From the NCBI GenBank assembly GCA_905235485.1, contig CAJOLY010000002.1, positions 1-39,713 on the forward strand: a stretch of 39,713 bases of DNA, in the 5' to 3' direction. The translations under genes and the position numbers were made by a program. Shown here one piece after another: positions 1 to 10,949 of this stretch. The notes beneath the pieces were generated by a model. It was not told the origin of the DNA and made no database searches. It saw nothing but the letters and a program-made list of their open reading frames with translations. Numbering within the stretch: the stretch's first letter is position 1; each line of letters begins with the position of its first letter. This DNA is from an uncultured Clostridia bacterium (GTDB lineage: Bacteria > Bacillota > Clostridia > Christensenellales > UBA1242).

Positions 1-3000
1 CTTTTTGGTTGTGGTGACAAATATAAAAACTTAAAAGTTACTTCAAATTTGGAAGATGGAATTGTTTTGTTTTTTAATGATGCAGAAAATTCAACAAAAA
101 CTTTTGAAATTCGTGTTGATGGAGCTTCTGCAGATATAAGCACCAAAATCAAAAGGCCAAATATGTCTGTTGATGGCATTGTTGATGTAAGTATGGAGCA
201 CGATGAAAATTCTCCTGTTACAACAATAACTCTCACAGCCATAAATTATGGCGAAACAGACCTAATTTTCACAACGGAAGAGGGCGGAAAAACGCTTTCT
301 GTTCACGTATCTTGTGAATATAAAATTGAAGGGCTTGCCTTTAACTCACAATATAAACCATATGCTCTTGTTGGACAAACTGTAAAACTCAATTCTTCAA
401 AATGTTTGGTTTATTCTCCAAGTTCAACAACTCAAAAGGATGTTATCTATTCAATGGTTGGCTCATATTCCGGCGTTTCAGTGCTTGAAGATGGAACAAT
501 AATCACAAGTGAAACTGCACAAACTGGATCATTTAGAGTTAGAGCTACAAGCACTAAAAATTCAAATATTTCAGTTGAATTCTATGTTAATGTTTTGCGT
601 GGTGTTGAAAATATTGATGTTACTTTTCAAAGTCCAACTTCAGAATATCAATTATCAAAGGATGATGCGTTGTTTTTTGCAACGAATATGCTTGAAGAAT
701 CTTACAAAATTTTAAACATAAACTTAACCCCAAATGATTATGATTATACACTTGAATATAGATTTTTGGATGAAACTGGAAATGTGACAAGCACCCAAAA
801 CAATTTGAGCAATATTTCAAGTGAGTTGTTTGAGTGTGATGTTATTGATTTAACTCACATAGGTATCACTGCAAAAAATGCAGGAAATGAATATCTTGAA
901 GTTGTTGCAAAAGCTGAGGGATATGAATATACTTCAAGTCCATATATCTTTAAACTTCACAGTGAAAATATCGCAAAAAGTGTGGCTGTTACTGATTTAG
1001 AAGATAACAATCAATATGATCACTATATAATTTATGATGATTATAACGGCACTGAAGGAAAAGCCATAAAAGTTACTGTTGGTGGCGCTAGCCTTGTTCA
1101 GAACACAAATTTTGTAATTAGACTTGTAAATCCAGATCAGGATGCAAGCAAAATTAAAATTTCTACTGGCAGGCGTGATGAGAATGGTAATTTGATATTT
1201 GCAAATTTATATACTGAAGGTTCAACAAACTTTGATGTTTTTGCAAATAATACGGTTTTATATCTTAAGGCTGATACGAACAACATCACAGGAGACAATG
1301 ACAATGTTGTGCTTGATTTTGTAGCTTTTGGCACGATGGGACTTTTGGGAGAAGAATCAAAAGCACGCATTTCATTCGATTTGAGGAATGGTGTTTCAAA
1401 CATTATACTAAACGATACTTACACAAGTGATGGAAAAACTGTTCTTGTTACAGATAGTCTTGTGCTTGTTCCGGTCAAAGAAATGGTGAACGGAGCTACT
1501 CTTGTTGGTGAAACTCAAATAACCTTAAAAATTAAAGCAAGTGAATACACTGAATCAATCTACACAAACAGCACTTCTTCTGGCTATGTGCTTAAAAATA
1601 ACATTGTTACATATGAAAACTCAATTCGTGATGGAAATGATAGGTATTTTGTGTTCACGCTTTATGGTGTTTCTGAAGGCGTTTATACTCTCACATTTTT
1701 CACTCCAAACGGAAGGGTTTTGGATGTAAAAATAAGAGTTTTTGTCAAACTTAACTCGATCACTGCCACAACAGCATCAGTTGAGCAAAATTCTGATATT
1801 GGAGAAATAAATTATAATACTGAAAACAATCTTCCAACACTCAATGGTGGAAGCATTACCATTAAACTTGGTGGAAATGTTGCTCTAAACTTGAATTCAT
1901 ACTTGGGATCATATTTAAGAGGAGTAAATTTTCAAAATTTAGCCTTTTCATTTGAAGATGATGGAAATCAATCTACAACTGTAAGTAGTATAGTTAGAAT
2001 AGACAATACTAATTGCATGATTGGCTATTCTGAGGGTAAAACAAAAGTCACAGTCAGGGTTTCGACCTGGGACAACTCCGAAAGTGGCACAAACTTGAAA
2101 GAATACACTTTATCATTCAACTTGGAAGTTTATGTTGCAATTCAAAATATAGTTCTTAGTGCAAAAAATGCAAAAAATGAAAGTATCAATCCAAAGAGCG
2201 TAACAATTTACACAAAATCAACACTTAGTGATTTTGTTGAAAATGGCATTTCAAACAAAGAGGAATATGGTGAAGTAACGTTTACCTTAAAAATAAATCC
2301 TGAAAAAACAAAAATTGAAGAAAATGCAATTAAAGTTAATTGGACTGGCAATGATGCAGAATCAATCATTATTTTGAATAAAAATGAGAATTACAATTCA
2401 AAAGCAAACACATATACATTAAAAATTTGTGCAAATAGTCTTTTGGCAGGTAGGTTAACAGGCAATGCAAAGCTAATTATCACAGTATCTCAATATGGCA
2501 GAACTTTAACACAAGAGGCTGATATAACAATAAAAGACGCTGTTAAAGTTTCAACTATATATAACATAACAAAAAATCAAAATAATCTTTCGACCAATTT
2601 GATTGATTATGAAAACGCTCCAAAAAATGTGAAGTATATTAAAAATAATAATCAACAAGTTTCAATAGACTTTGATTATTATGTATATTTCGATTCAAGA
2701 GACATGCAAAACGGTCAAATCACATTTGATTTAAATGCAAAAACCGACCCTACTGATGCATTGAATTCAAAGCTTTCGTATATATATAGGGAATTTGAAT
2801 ACGACAATATAAAATATGAAAATGTTTTGTCAATAAATAATAACAGAGTCATAATTGCCAATTCTGGACTTGCATTTATTGACGTATGTGCAGCTGATAG
2901 TTTTGATGCAGAAGCAAATAAATATATCATAAAAAAGACAGTGCTCGTTAAGGTTGCTGATGGTCTTTCACGAAGCACAGCTCTTGAAATTTCTAGCATA

Positions 3001-6000
3001 AGTGATTTAAACAAAATCAATCAAAATGTTGAAAATCTAGAAAAATTTTATGTTGTAACAAAAAACCTGAATCTTTCTACTCAAAATGCTTTCATTCCAA
3101 TTGGATACATCAATGATAATGTGTATGAATTTAATGGTGTGTTTGATGGTTTGATGAATGACAATTTTGGTGAAAAAGTTTGTGCAACAATTTCAGGAAT
3201 TAAATTTACTCAAAATTATAAATATTTGGGCTTGTTTGCAAAACTTAGTTCAGATGCCCAAGTTGAGAATTTGAATGTTAGTATTTCAAAAATTGATGTT
3301 AACACTCATAGTGATACATATTTTGGTGGAATTGCAGGCGAAAGCACTGGTGAAATTAGATCAGTGACAGTTAACTTTATCAACTCAAATTTTGCTATAA
3401 CCGAAAATAAACTTTTTGTTGGTGGAATTGCTGGCAAAAATAATGGAACAATTTATGATTGTTATACCAAAGGTGAAATTCAAATATCTCAAAATACTGC
3501 AATTGAAACTGAAAACCTTTATGTCGGTGGATTCGTAGGTGAAAATGCAGGAAACATCAATGGTAATACAAATTTCTTTAACGAAGCAGAAGTTATAGAT
3601 TCATACAATGTCGAACTTAGTATCACAGCAAAATGCAACGGTTATCTGGGCGGAATTGCTGGAAAATCTACAGGAACAATTTCAAATGTTTCATTTGGTG
3701 GAAAGCTTGATGGAAACAACAATATTGGTGGCATTGTTGGATACATTGCAGGTGATGCATATCAAACAGTACTTGTAAATGCATTTTCAAGTGGAATAGT
3801 TATTGGAAATAACAATGTTGGCGGACTTGTTGGAAAGTTTGTGGGTGATATATACAACAAATCAACTATAACAAACGTTTCTGTCAATATGTTTGATGAA
3901 GAAAATCCAACAGCACATATTATTGGTCAAAACTTTGTTGGTGGTCTTATTGGCTATGCACAAAACCTTGACTTATATAATGCTTATGCAAGAAGTTATG
4001 TTGACCAGCAAAGAGAAGGTTTTGAAGCAGATATGATAGTTTTAGGGAATGATAATTCCTATGCTGGTGGACTTGTTGGATATGCAAAAAACACTAATAT
4101 CCAAAAGGCATATTCAATCCAAAAAGTAAGCAATCCAAACAATGCACAACTTGGTGGGCTTGTTGGATATGGCGATACAATATCACTTACAGACACTTTT
4201 GAACGCAACACTGCAACTTTAACAAAATTGATTGTTGCAAATTCCGAAGGTGCAAACAATGCCGAATGGTTTTATTCATCTAATGATGGTGAGTTTGGTA
4301 TAGAAAATATTTCAAATCCAGATAGATTGATTAAAAATATTACTTTAAGCACAAGTTGGACAGGTTGGTCTTTTACAACAAACAAAAATGAGTTAAGTAA
4401 TAATGTTTGGTACAAAACAAACAATGACACTTATCCATATCTAATATTTGAACAAAATGGAACTGCTAAATTGTTGACTGTTGAAGCTCCAACTTCAATT
4501 GAAATCAGCAAAAAAGAGAATGTTTATTTATATCAGTTAAAAGATGAAAATAATGTTGTGCTTAAAGATTCTTTTGTACTTTATAGAGGTAAAACAAACA
4601 TTATAAGATTTTCAAGTTTATTTGATGTGAATGTTATTCCAAATGATGCACTTTTGAATGTCAGCAAATCTATCACAATAGTTTCAAGCGATTCTGGAAT
4701 TGCACAAATCACAGGAAAAACTGTAAATGACTATCGTTTGAGACTCAATTCAACTGGAAAAGTTACTCTCACAATTTCAAGCAAAATGAATAGTGAAGCA
4801 AAAACAACAATAACGTTATATGTTTTGGATGCAGTTGGCGATTTCGAACTTACATATGAAAATAACGAAAATCTGCTTGTTGGTTCCAATTATGAGCTTA
4901 CTGCGAAAATGAGCACAAGTTATGTTAACAATGACAATTTCTATATTAAATTTACCAACAACAATAATGAGCATTTTGCAATAAACAATGACATTTCAAC
5001 AATAAAATATATAAAAAATAACGAAAAAATCTTTATTTCTGCATCAAAATCGGGGAATTTTTCTATAAATTACAAACTTTTTGTTAAATTAAATATTGAT
5101 GGAAATGAATATGAAGTTCCTCTTGGAAGCGATATCGGCACTGGATTAGACACAACTGAAAAGCATCTTGATTTCTCATTTATATATGGAATCAAAGATT
5201 TTGTTGGCGAAGTAAACAGTGTTGAAACAGGACTCAATGATATAGCAACTCTTGCTTACTTTTTGACAGGCGATGATTTGAGAATTGTTCAAAATGATGA
5301 ATATTATTTACCAACAATAAAGCACAATTTTATAGGTAATCAATATTGGAACTTACAATTTATTTACGCAAATGTATATTTTGGAGAAACAATCAAAAAA
5401 ACAATTTCATGTTCAGAGTTGGACGATCCTGCAGTTCTAACAAAAATTGAGAATTTAACATCTATCAAAGAAATTGATGACCAAATCACAAAAGTTGAAT
5501 TTATTTTTGAGTTGTCAGTTCAAAAAGAAAATGTTAAAAATTATTTTGCTAGTTGTGATGCAAATGAAATAAAGGTTAACAAATTGACAGATGATATAAC
5601 ATTTAAAGCAAGTATTTCAAACAATTCAAATTCAAGCAATGAAAATGCTATCAAAATTGAAACAACAACAATAAATATAAAGAGGCAAAAAGTTGACAAT
5701 GTATCTCTCAATTTTTATACAAATGCAGAGCAAACAAAAAATGGAAATGACACGATTTACACTGTCAACGAAGTACCAAGCACTGCAATTGTTTCAGGTC
5801 AAAAAGGACTTTTGAAAATTGCTCTTTCTCCACTCAATGCAGAAGTCAAGAGTGTTAAAGTAACCTATAAAAACCAAAACGGTTACAATATGAGCATCAA
5901 TCAAATGCTTAAATTTACAGAAAATGATAACAAAATAAGTTATCTTGACCGTTTGCCATATGCAGTTGCAACAGATAATGGTGCAGGAATAATTTTGTAT

Positions 6001-9000
6001 CACAACGAAAGCAATTATATTGAGAATGAAATTCCTTCATATGATGGATATCTGTATGTAAATTGCATAATTTCAAGCAATGTACCAGCTGGTCAAATCT
6101 TCACAGTCACAGTTGAAGCGATTTATAAGGGGGATTATCGTCAAGTTGATTCAACTTATTCAAATGACTATAAATACACAACTTCAATTGATTTGGTTGC
6201 AAGAAAAAAGAGCACTCTTGAAATCGGGTATACATTCCAAAATCAAACATTAAATAACTATGCAGTTATTCCAACAGACATTCAAAAAGAGTTCTATATT
6301 GATTTCACAGAACTTATTGAACCACAAGATTTAAACAATCTTGAAAATATTATTTCACCAAACGCTATTGGCTTGACCTCAGAAAACGCCACAATCGAAC
6401 TTGCAAAAAATGATGATGGATCAGTGAAATACACATATATAAGTTCTAGTGCATCTTATAGAGTTTATTATACAATTAAAACAAGTAATACAGAAGAAAT
6501 TCAACTTCAATCAAAATTTACAAAAACAAAAGATGCAATTCAAACAACATTCCAAAGTGATCCATTCAAATTCCAACCATCAGATTTTGTTGTGACAGGC
6601 ATTTCAATTGTTGATGGAGGAAACAACACCTGGTCAATTCCTCAAACCACACCAAAACAAATAGATTTGCAACTTGAAATTGACACTTCTGACGAGAATT
6701 ATGAACAAACTGAAAACGGTGAAAAAATCTTAAATGACGATATAAAAGCAGAAATTGATGCAATAGTTAATTCAATAAAAACAAATTTCTTATATTGGTT
6801 TGGAAAATCGCAGGGAGAAAATTTATATAAAACTATTGACAATGAAAACACTTATGAAAATTATTTAGTGACAAAATCGAATGAGATTATCACAATTGCA
6901 GTCAAAAATGTTGATCAAAAGGAAATATTGTATTGCGAAATCCCATTAAGTTACAACAATGGAACAGCAGAACTCGCACAAAACACTCAAGATAATTCAA
7001 AAATTGTATCAACAATCATAGGTGATCACACTGTTGGCTTTGACTTTAATGGCGCAATTAAAAATGGAGAAATTCAATATCTTCGTGACGATGTGACGAT
7101 GGATCTTATTAGTGATATATCTTCTGAGCACGCAATTCCAATTTCAAATCAGGCTGATTTTGAAAAAATGAATAGTGGTGACGAACAAGGTATTATGTAT
7201 TATGCTTTGAATGATAATATCACTTTAGAAAATTATCAGCCACGTGATCTTGAATACATCAGTTTTGATGGAAATGGCTACAAGATAACAATCAAAAACT
7301 TTAAACGATCTGAAGATAGTGAAACAGTTGAAAAATATGATTTTGAAAGTTTTGGTTTATTCGATGATATAGATGAAAATTCAATTGTAAAAAATTTAAC
7401 AATAAATTATCAATCATTGACTGATTTGACTCCAAATAAAGAAGACAGCAAACAATATAGCTCAAAGTTAGATACTTCAAATTCAAACATTTCAACTTTT
7501 AGCTTTGGTGGAGTTTGCGTAACAAATAACGGAATTATCTACAACACAAAAGTTGAAGGAAATTTGGAGTTTGTTGGTGACATAACAAAACAGACATATA
7601 TTGCAGGAATTTGTGACACCAACAATGGCTGGATATCATATTCTGAAAGCAATTTGTCATTTACATCAAATTGTGGGTTCACAGCTGGTTTTGTTGCAGT
7701 TAACACAAAAAAGATTTCAAATTCAAAAGTTGTTTTGAATGATAATATTGAAAACACTCTCACAAATTCTGATTTATCTCTAACTGGAGGCTTCGTGGCA
7801 CGAAATTCTGGCGAAATCTTTGGCTGTTATGTTTCTGTTTCATATGATTATGTAAAAACTAGTGATAGTACTTTTGATGAATCAAAAAAATATTATGAAT
7901 TATCTTATGGCTCATATTTAGAAACTAGTGACACAAATTTTGATTCTTCAAAAACATATTACGAAAAAGCAAATGCAACAATTGCAACAATTTCATCTCG
8001 TTCAACAGTTGGTGGATTTGTAAACAAAAATTCAGGCAGAATCAGCAATTCATATTCAAATGTGGATATAGAAAGTGAAACATATGCAAGTGGCTTTGTT
8101 TATGAAAACACGGGCACTATTGAGAGCTCATATTCTTCATCATCAATTCAAACAAGCAGTAGTGTTCACACACCTTTCACAGGCACTGATGAATCTGGAA
8201 ATTACTTGAACTTAGGCACAATTGATGATTGCTACTATATTGGTCAATATCAATCAATTTCAGGTGAACCAGCAACAAAAATTGAAGGAACATCTGATTT
8301 TGCAAAATTTGTGTTTGCAGATAAAGGAAAACTTAATGGAACTTGGAGAATATCTGGCACAAGCAATCCAACACTTGTTGATGCTGATTTGGGAATATTC
8401 TGTCAGCAAGCTTATATTGGAGTTGAAACAGAATTAGATAGTGAAGGCAATAGCATTTCATATCATAATTGGAGATTTGAAGGTGATAATCCAGCTTATG
8501 GAACTCTCAATAACCCTCGAACAATAACAAATATTGATACTGATAATAAAAATTCTAATGAATGGGATTCCATTATTACAAACTATCCTAATGAATATAT
8601 TATTGTTTTGAAAGACTTAACCGCATCAAGAGAAATTACTCCAAAAACAAGTGAACTTGAATTTAGTGGCACACTTCTTGGCAACAATATGCGAATTAGC
8701 AATTTGTATCTTCGTGCAGATTCGACAAACACAAACGAATATTATGGTTTGTTTGCAAAACTATCTGGTGCTACTATAAAGGACATGACACTTGTCGCAA
8801 GACAAGTTATGGCAAATGCAACAAATTGTGTTGGTACTTTTGCTGGATACATAAACAATTCAAATATTATCAACATCTCAGTTGACGGAACAAATATTGA
8901 TGCAGTTCAAGGAAAAAATATGGTTGGTGCCTTTGCAGGACTCATCAACGATTCAATCATAACAAAAATCAATGTTTCTGGAAATGTTAACGCAGGCTAC

Positions 9001-10626
9001 ATTGGTCAAGTGAAAAACTTGAAAAATTATAATAATGACGAAAATAATGATGAAATATATAAATTAACAGACAACGATTATTTAAACGAAGTTAACTATT
9101 CATATTCTGGCACATTTGTTGGGGCTCTTGTTGGTGACACAACTGCAAAACTCATAAATATTACAGGTGAAAACAAAGTTATTGGTTTCTATTCAGGCAG
9201 TGCTGTTGGTTTGGTTGATAAAAATGCAAAACTTATCTTAGCAAGCACAGAAATTGTCTCAGGTCAATATGTAAGGGCATATGCCTTTGCAGGTGGCCTT
9301 GTTGGAGAAAATAGGGGGACAATAGATAGATGCTTTGTTGCTCACAATGTGTCAGTGCAAAAAAATATTGACGAAAACACAAACAATTATAATGTGATAA
9401 GCGGCAGAAATCTCAACTTCTTTGTTGGATCACCTCTATTTGTTGGTGGACTTGTTGGCTTCAATAATGGTGGAACAATAAAAAATAGTTACTCAAAACT
9501 TGATGTTAGAGTTAGTCAATATACAACACTTGCTTCTGGTGGATTTGTTGGACTTGATGTTGACGGAACAATATCAAACTCTTATGCAACGGGAAGTGTT
9601 ACAAATATGTTCATTATTGGTGGATTTATTGGCGTTGAAACAAATAGTGATTTTCTGCTTAATAATCATCAAGAAAAAATAAATGACACAGATGAAACAA
9701 CAAAAATTGTTAGAAATGACAATCACGAAATATTTGACCAAGAAAATGCATATGTCTCAGACAAAAACTCTATTTCTTTAACAAACAATTTAGCATCAAA
9801 CAAATGGATTCTTCCAAGAAACTCTTCTGACATCAATGATGCCGAGCGCTTGTCTCAAGCAGCAACAGGGTTCTTGATAGGAATTGTTGTTGAAAACACA
9901 GAAGCTAAAGATAAAGTAAGCGATATTTATAATCGCTCAGTAAATTTTGCTAATGTCCACAATAATCACTTTAACTCACAAATTTTGAAAGTTTCAACAA
10001 GAACTAACCCTATTATAATAGATTCATTTAGTAGTGCAGATTCAGCAGTGTTACAATCAATAATAAGTATGGATTTGAATGGTAAAGCATTAGTTGCAGA
10101 AGTTAATGCTCATTCAATAGGCGGATACACAAATTCGATTTTGTCCGTTGGCAATAATATTGAAAGAGAAGATTACAAAAATACTAATGATTCGGAATTT
10201 GATTCCAACAAAACTTATTACACGTGGGTAGAAATCACAGACACAACAATATTTGATATAAGTAACGCTTTTGAAAGAAGTGAAACTGATGGAAATTATA
10301 CTTACACCAAAACACCTGACACAACATATAATTCAAATAAAACTTATTACACGTGGGTAGAAATCACAGACACAACAATATTTGATATAAGCAATGCTTA
10401 TGAAAATAAATATGTGGTTGCAAATTGCACAGTTAATGGTGTTCTTGTGAGTTTTGAAAATATTTTGAATAAGGATGAATTATTATTAAATAAAGCTGAT
10501 GGCTTATTTAATAATACAAGTCAAAATAGCAATGCTAATTGGAACAATTCATATTGGAATTTACCTGTTTATAACGATAATTTGTCTCCAATATATCCAA
10601 GCATTATTCAAAATATAAATGTTTAA
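1..10626 (+). CDS. Giant surface lipoprotein (5' end outside window) with Ig-like/BIG2-type regions and three blocks of GLUG repeats
   Basis: Frame is open from base 1 and reads LFGCGDKYKNLKV..., a lipobox (LFG-C), so the TTG start at 49 in the ORF track is probably not real. Many GLUG motifs such as GGIAGKNNGTIYDCYTKGEI, GGLVGYAKN, GGLVGENRGTIDRCF, GGFVGLDVDGTISNSYATGSV. Confidence 0.85.
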   Translation, partial: LFGCGDKYKNLKVTSNLEDGIVLFFNDAENSTKTFEIRVDGASADISTKIKRPNMSVDGIVDVSMEHDENSPVTTITLTAINYGETDLIFTTEEGGKTLSVHVSCEYKIEGLAFNSQYKPYALVGQTVKLNSSKCLVYSPSSTTQKDVIYSMVGSYSGVSVLEDGTIITSETAQTGSFRVRATSTKNSNISVEFYVNVLRGVENIDVTFQSPTSEYQLSKDDALFFATNMLEESYKILNINLTPNDYDYTLEYRFLDETGNVTSTQNNLSNISSELFECDVIDLTHIGITAKNAGNEYLEVVAKAEGYEYTSSPYIFKLHSENIAKSVAVTDLEDNNQYDHYIIYDDYNGTEGKAIKVTVGGASLVQNTNFVIRLVNPDQDASKIKISTGRRDENGNLIFANLYTEGSTNFDVFANNTVLYLKADTNNITGDNDNVVLDFVAFGTMGLLGEESKARISFDLRNGVSNIILNDTYTSDGKTVLVTDSLVLVPVKEMVNGATLVGETQITLKIKASEYTESIYTNSTSSGYVLKNNIVTYENSIRDGNDRYFVFTLYGVSEGVYTLTFFTPNGRVLDVKIRVFVKLNSITATTASVEQNSDIGEINYNTENNLPTLNGGSITIKLGGNVALNLNSYLGSYLRGVNFQNLAFSFEDDGNQSTTVSSIVRIDNTNCMIGYSEGKTKVTVRVSTWDNSESGTNLKEYTLSFNLEVYVAIQNIVLSAKNAKNESINPKSVTIYTKSTLSDFVENGISNKEEYGEVTFTLKINPEKTKIEENAIKVNWTGNDAESIIILNKNENYNSKANTYTLKICANSLLAGRLTGNAKLIITVSQYGRTLTQEADITIKDAVKVSTIYNITKNQNNLSTNLIDYENAPKNVKYIKNNNQQVSIDFDYYVYFDSRDMQNGQITFDLNAKTDPTDALNSKLSYIYREFEYDNIKYENVLSINNNRVIIANSGLAFIDVCAADSFDAEANKYIIKKTVLVKVADGLSRSTALEISSISDLNKINQNVENLEKFYVVTKNLNLSTQNAFIPIGYINDNVYEFNGVFDGLMNDNFGEKVCATISGIKFTQNYKYLGLFAKLSSDAQVENLNVSISKIDVNTHSDTYFGGIAGESTGEIRSVTVNFINSNFAITENKLFVGGIAGKNNGTIYDCYTKGEIQISQNTAIETENLYVGGFVGENAGNINGNTNFFNEAEVIDSYNVELSITAKCNGYLGGIAGKSTGTISNVSFGGKLDGNNNIGGIVGYIAGDAYQTVLVNAFSSGIVIGNNNVGGLVGKFVGDIYNKSTITNVSVNMFDEENPTAHIIGQNFVGGLIGYAQNLDLYNAYARSYVDQQREGFEADMIVLGNDNSYAGGLVGYAKNTNIQKAYSIQKVSNPNNAQLGGLVGYGDTISLTDTFERNTATLTKLIVANSEGANNAEWFYSSNDGEFGIENISNPDRLIKNITLSTSWTGWSFTTNKNELSNNVWYKTNNDTYPYLIFEQNGTAKLLTVEAPTSIEISKKENVYLYQLKDENNVVLKDSFVLYRGKTNIIRFSSLFDVNVIPNDALLNVSKSITIVSSDSGIAQITGKTVNDYRLRLNSTGKVTLTISSKMNSEAKTTITLYVLDAVGDFELTYENNENLLVGSNYELTAKMSTSYVNNDNFYIKFTNNNNEHFAINNDISTIKYIKNNEKIFISASKSGNFSINYKLFVKLNIDGNEYEVPLGSDIGTGLDTTEKHLDFSFIYGIKDFVGEVNSVETGLNDIATLAYFLTGDDLRIVQNDEYYLPTIKHNFIGNQYWNLQFIYANVYFGETIKKTISCSELDDPAVLTKIENLTSIKEIDDQITKVEFIFELSVQKENVKNYFASCDANEIKVNKLTDDITFKASISNNSNSSNENAIKIETTTINIKRQKVDNVSLNFYTNAEQTKNGNDTIYTVNEVPSTAIVSGQKGLLKIALSPLNAEVKSVKVTYKNQNGYNMSINQMLKFTENDNKISYLDRLPYAVATDNGAGIILYHNESNYIENEIPSYDGYLYVNCIISSNVPAGQIFTVTVEAIYKGDYRQVDSTYSNDYKYTTSIDLVARKKSTLEIGYTFQNQTLNNYAVIPTDIQKEFYIDFTELIEPQDLNNLENIISPNAIGLTSENATIELAKNDDGSVKYTYISSSASYRVYYTIKTSNTEEIQLQSKFTKTKDAIQTTFQSDPFKFQPSDFVVTGISIVDGGNNTWSIPQTTPKQIDLQLEIDTSDENYEQTENGEKILNDDIKAEIDAIVNSIKTNFLYWFGKSQGENLYKTIDNENTYENYLVTKSNEIITIAVKNVDQKEILYCEIPLSYNNGTAELAQNTQDNSKIVSTIIGDHTVGFDFNGAIKNGEIQYLRDDVTMDLISDISSEHAIPISNQADFEKMNSGDEQGIMYYALNDNITLENYQPRDLEYISFDGNGYKITIKNFKRSEDSETVEKYDFESFGLFDDIDENSIVKNLTINYQSLTDLTPNKEDSKQYSSKLDTSNSNISTFSFGGVCVTNNGIIYNTKVEGNLEFVGDITKQTYIAGICDTNNGWISYSESNLSFTSNCGFTAGFVAVNTKKISNSKVVLNDNIENTLTNSDLSLTGGFVARNSGEIFGCYVSVSYDYVKTSDSTFDESKKYYELSYGSYLETSDTNFDSSKTYYEKANATIATISSRSTVGGFVNKNSGRISNSYSNVDIESETYASGFVYENTGTIESSYSSSSIQTSSSVHTPFTGTDESGNYLNLGTIDDCYYIGQYQSISGEPATKIEGTSDFAKFVFADKGKLNGTWRISGTSNPTLVDADLGIFCQQAYIGVETELDSEGNSISYHNWRFEGDNPAYGTLNNPRTITNIDTDNKNSNEWDSIITNYPNEYIIVLKDLTASREITPKTSELEFSGTLLGNNMRISNLYLRADSTNTNEYYGLFAKLSGATIKDMTLVARQVMANATNCVGTFAGYINNSNIINISVDGTNIDAVQGKNMVGAFAGLINDSIITKINVSGNVNAGYIGQVKNLKNYNNDENNDEIYKLTDNDYLNEVNYSYSGTFVGALVGDTTAKLINITGENKVIGFYSGSAVGLVDKNAKLILASTEIVSGQYVRAYAFAGGLVGENRGTIDRCFVAHNVSVQKNIDENTNNYNVISGRNLNFFVGSPLFVGGLVGFNNGGTIKNSYSKLDVRVSQYTTLASGGFVGLDVDGTISNSYATGSVTNMFIIGGFIGVETNSDFLLNNHQEKINDTDETTKIVRNDNHEIFDQENAYVSDKNSISLTNNLASNKWILPRNSSDINDAERLSQAATGFLIGIVVENTEAKDKVSDIYNRSVNFANVHNNHFNSQILKVSTRTNPIIIDSFSSADSAVLQSIISMDLNGKALVAEVNAHSIGGYTNSILSVGNNIEREDYKNTNDSEFDSNKTYYTWVEITDTTIFDISNAFERSETDGNYTYTKTPDTTYNSNKTYYTWVEITDTTIFDISNAYENKYVVANCTVNGVLVSFENILNKDELLLNKADGLFNNTSQNSNANWNNSYWNLPVYNDNLSPIYPSIIQNINV
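10210..10391 (+). repeat. 53-bp perfect direct repeat (copies 10210-10262 and 10339-10391, offset 129 bp = 43 codons), in frame
   Basis: Both copies read aaaacttattacacgtgggtagaaatcacagacacaacaatatttgatataag, encoding KTYYTWVEITDTTIFDIS. Confidence 0.95.
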
Positions 10627-10757
10627 AGTTAGAAATTTTAAATATATTAGATTTAATTGAAAAGTTGCTTAAAAGTATTTTCTTTCTTAACACTAAAACT
10701 AGCACTGACAAAAAATTTATTTATCAAATGGAATGTTTAAGTTTTTAATAAAAAAAA

Positions 10758-10795
10758 CAAAAATTGTCTTTGTTTATTGCAAAGGCAATTTTTAA
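10758..10795 (+). terminator. Rho-independent terminator after the giant lipoprotein gene
   Basis: AAAATTGtCTTTG-loop-CAAAGgCAATTTTT hairpin with T tail. Confidence 0.6.
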
Positions 10796-10914
10796 ATTTT
10801 AAAAAAATATATAAAAAAATTAAAAAAATGTACAAAATTAAATTTTTTTAGAAATCAATATTAAATATCTAAATTATATATTTTACATAAAAATTTTGAC
10901 ACAAATGATTTTAG

Positions 10915-10943
10915 TTGTTATTGTTTTTATTTTTGTATATAAT
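10915..10943 (+). promoter_or_regulatory. SigA-type promoter of trxB, predicted leaderless
   Basis: TTGTTA-N17-TATAAT (10938-10943), then ATTGAT, then ATG at 10950; no Shine-Dalgarno. Confidence 0.55.
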
Positions 10944-10949
10944 ATTGAT

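Noticed and set aside
10801-10895. TTGACA at 10895 as the trxB -35
   Set aside because: Distance to TATAAT is about 37 nt, too long; TTGTTA at 10915 has correct 17-nt spacing.
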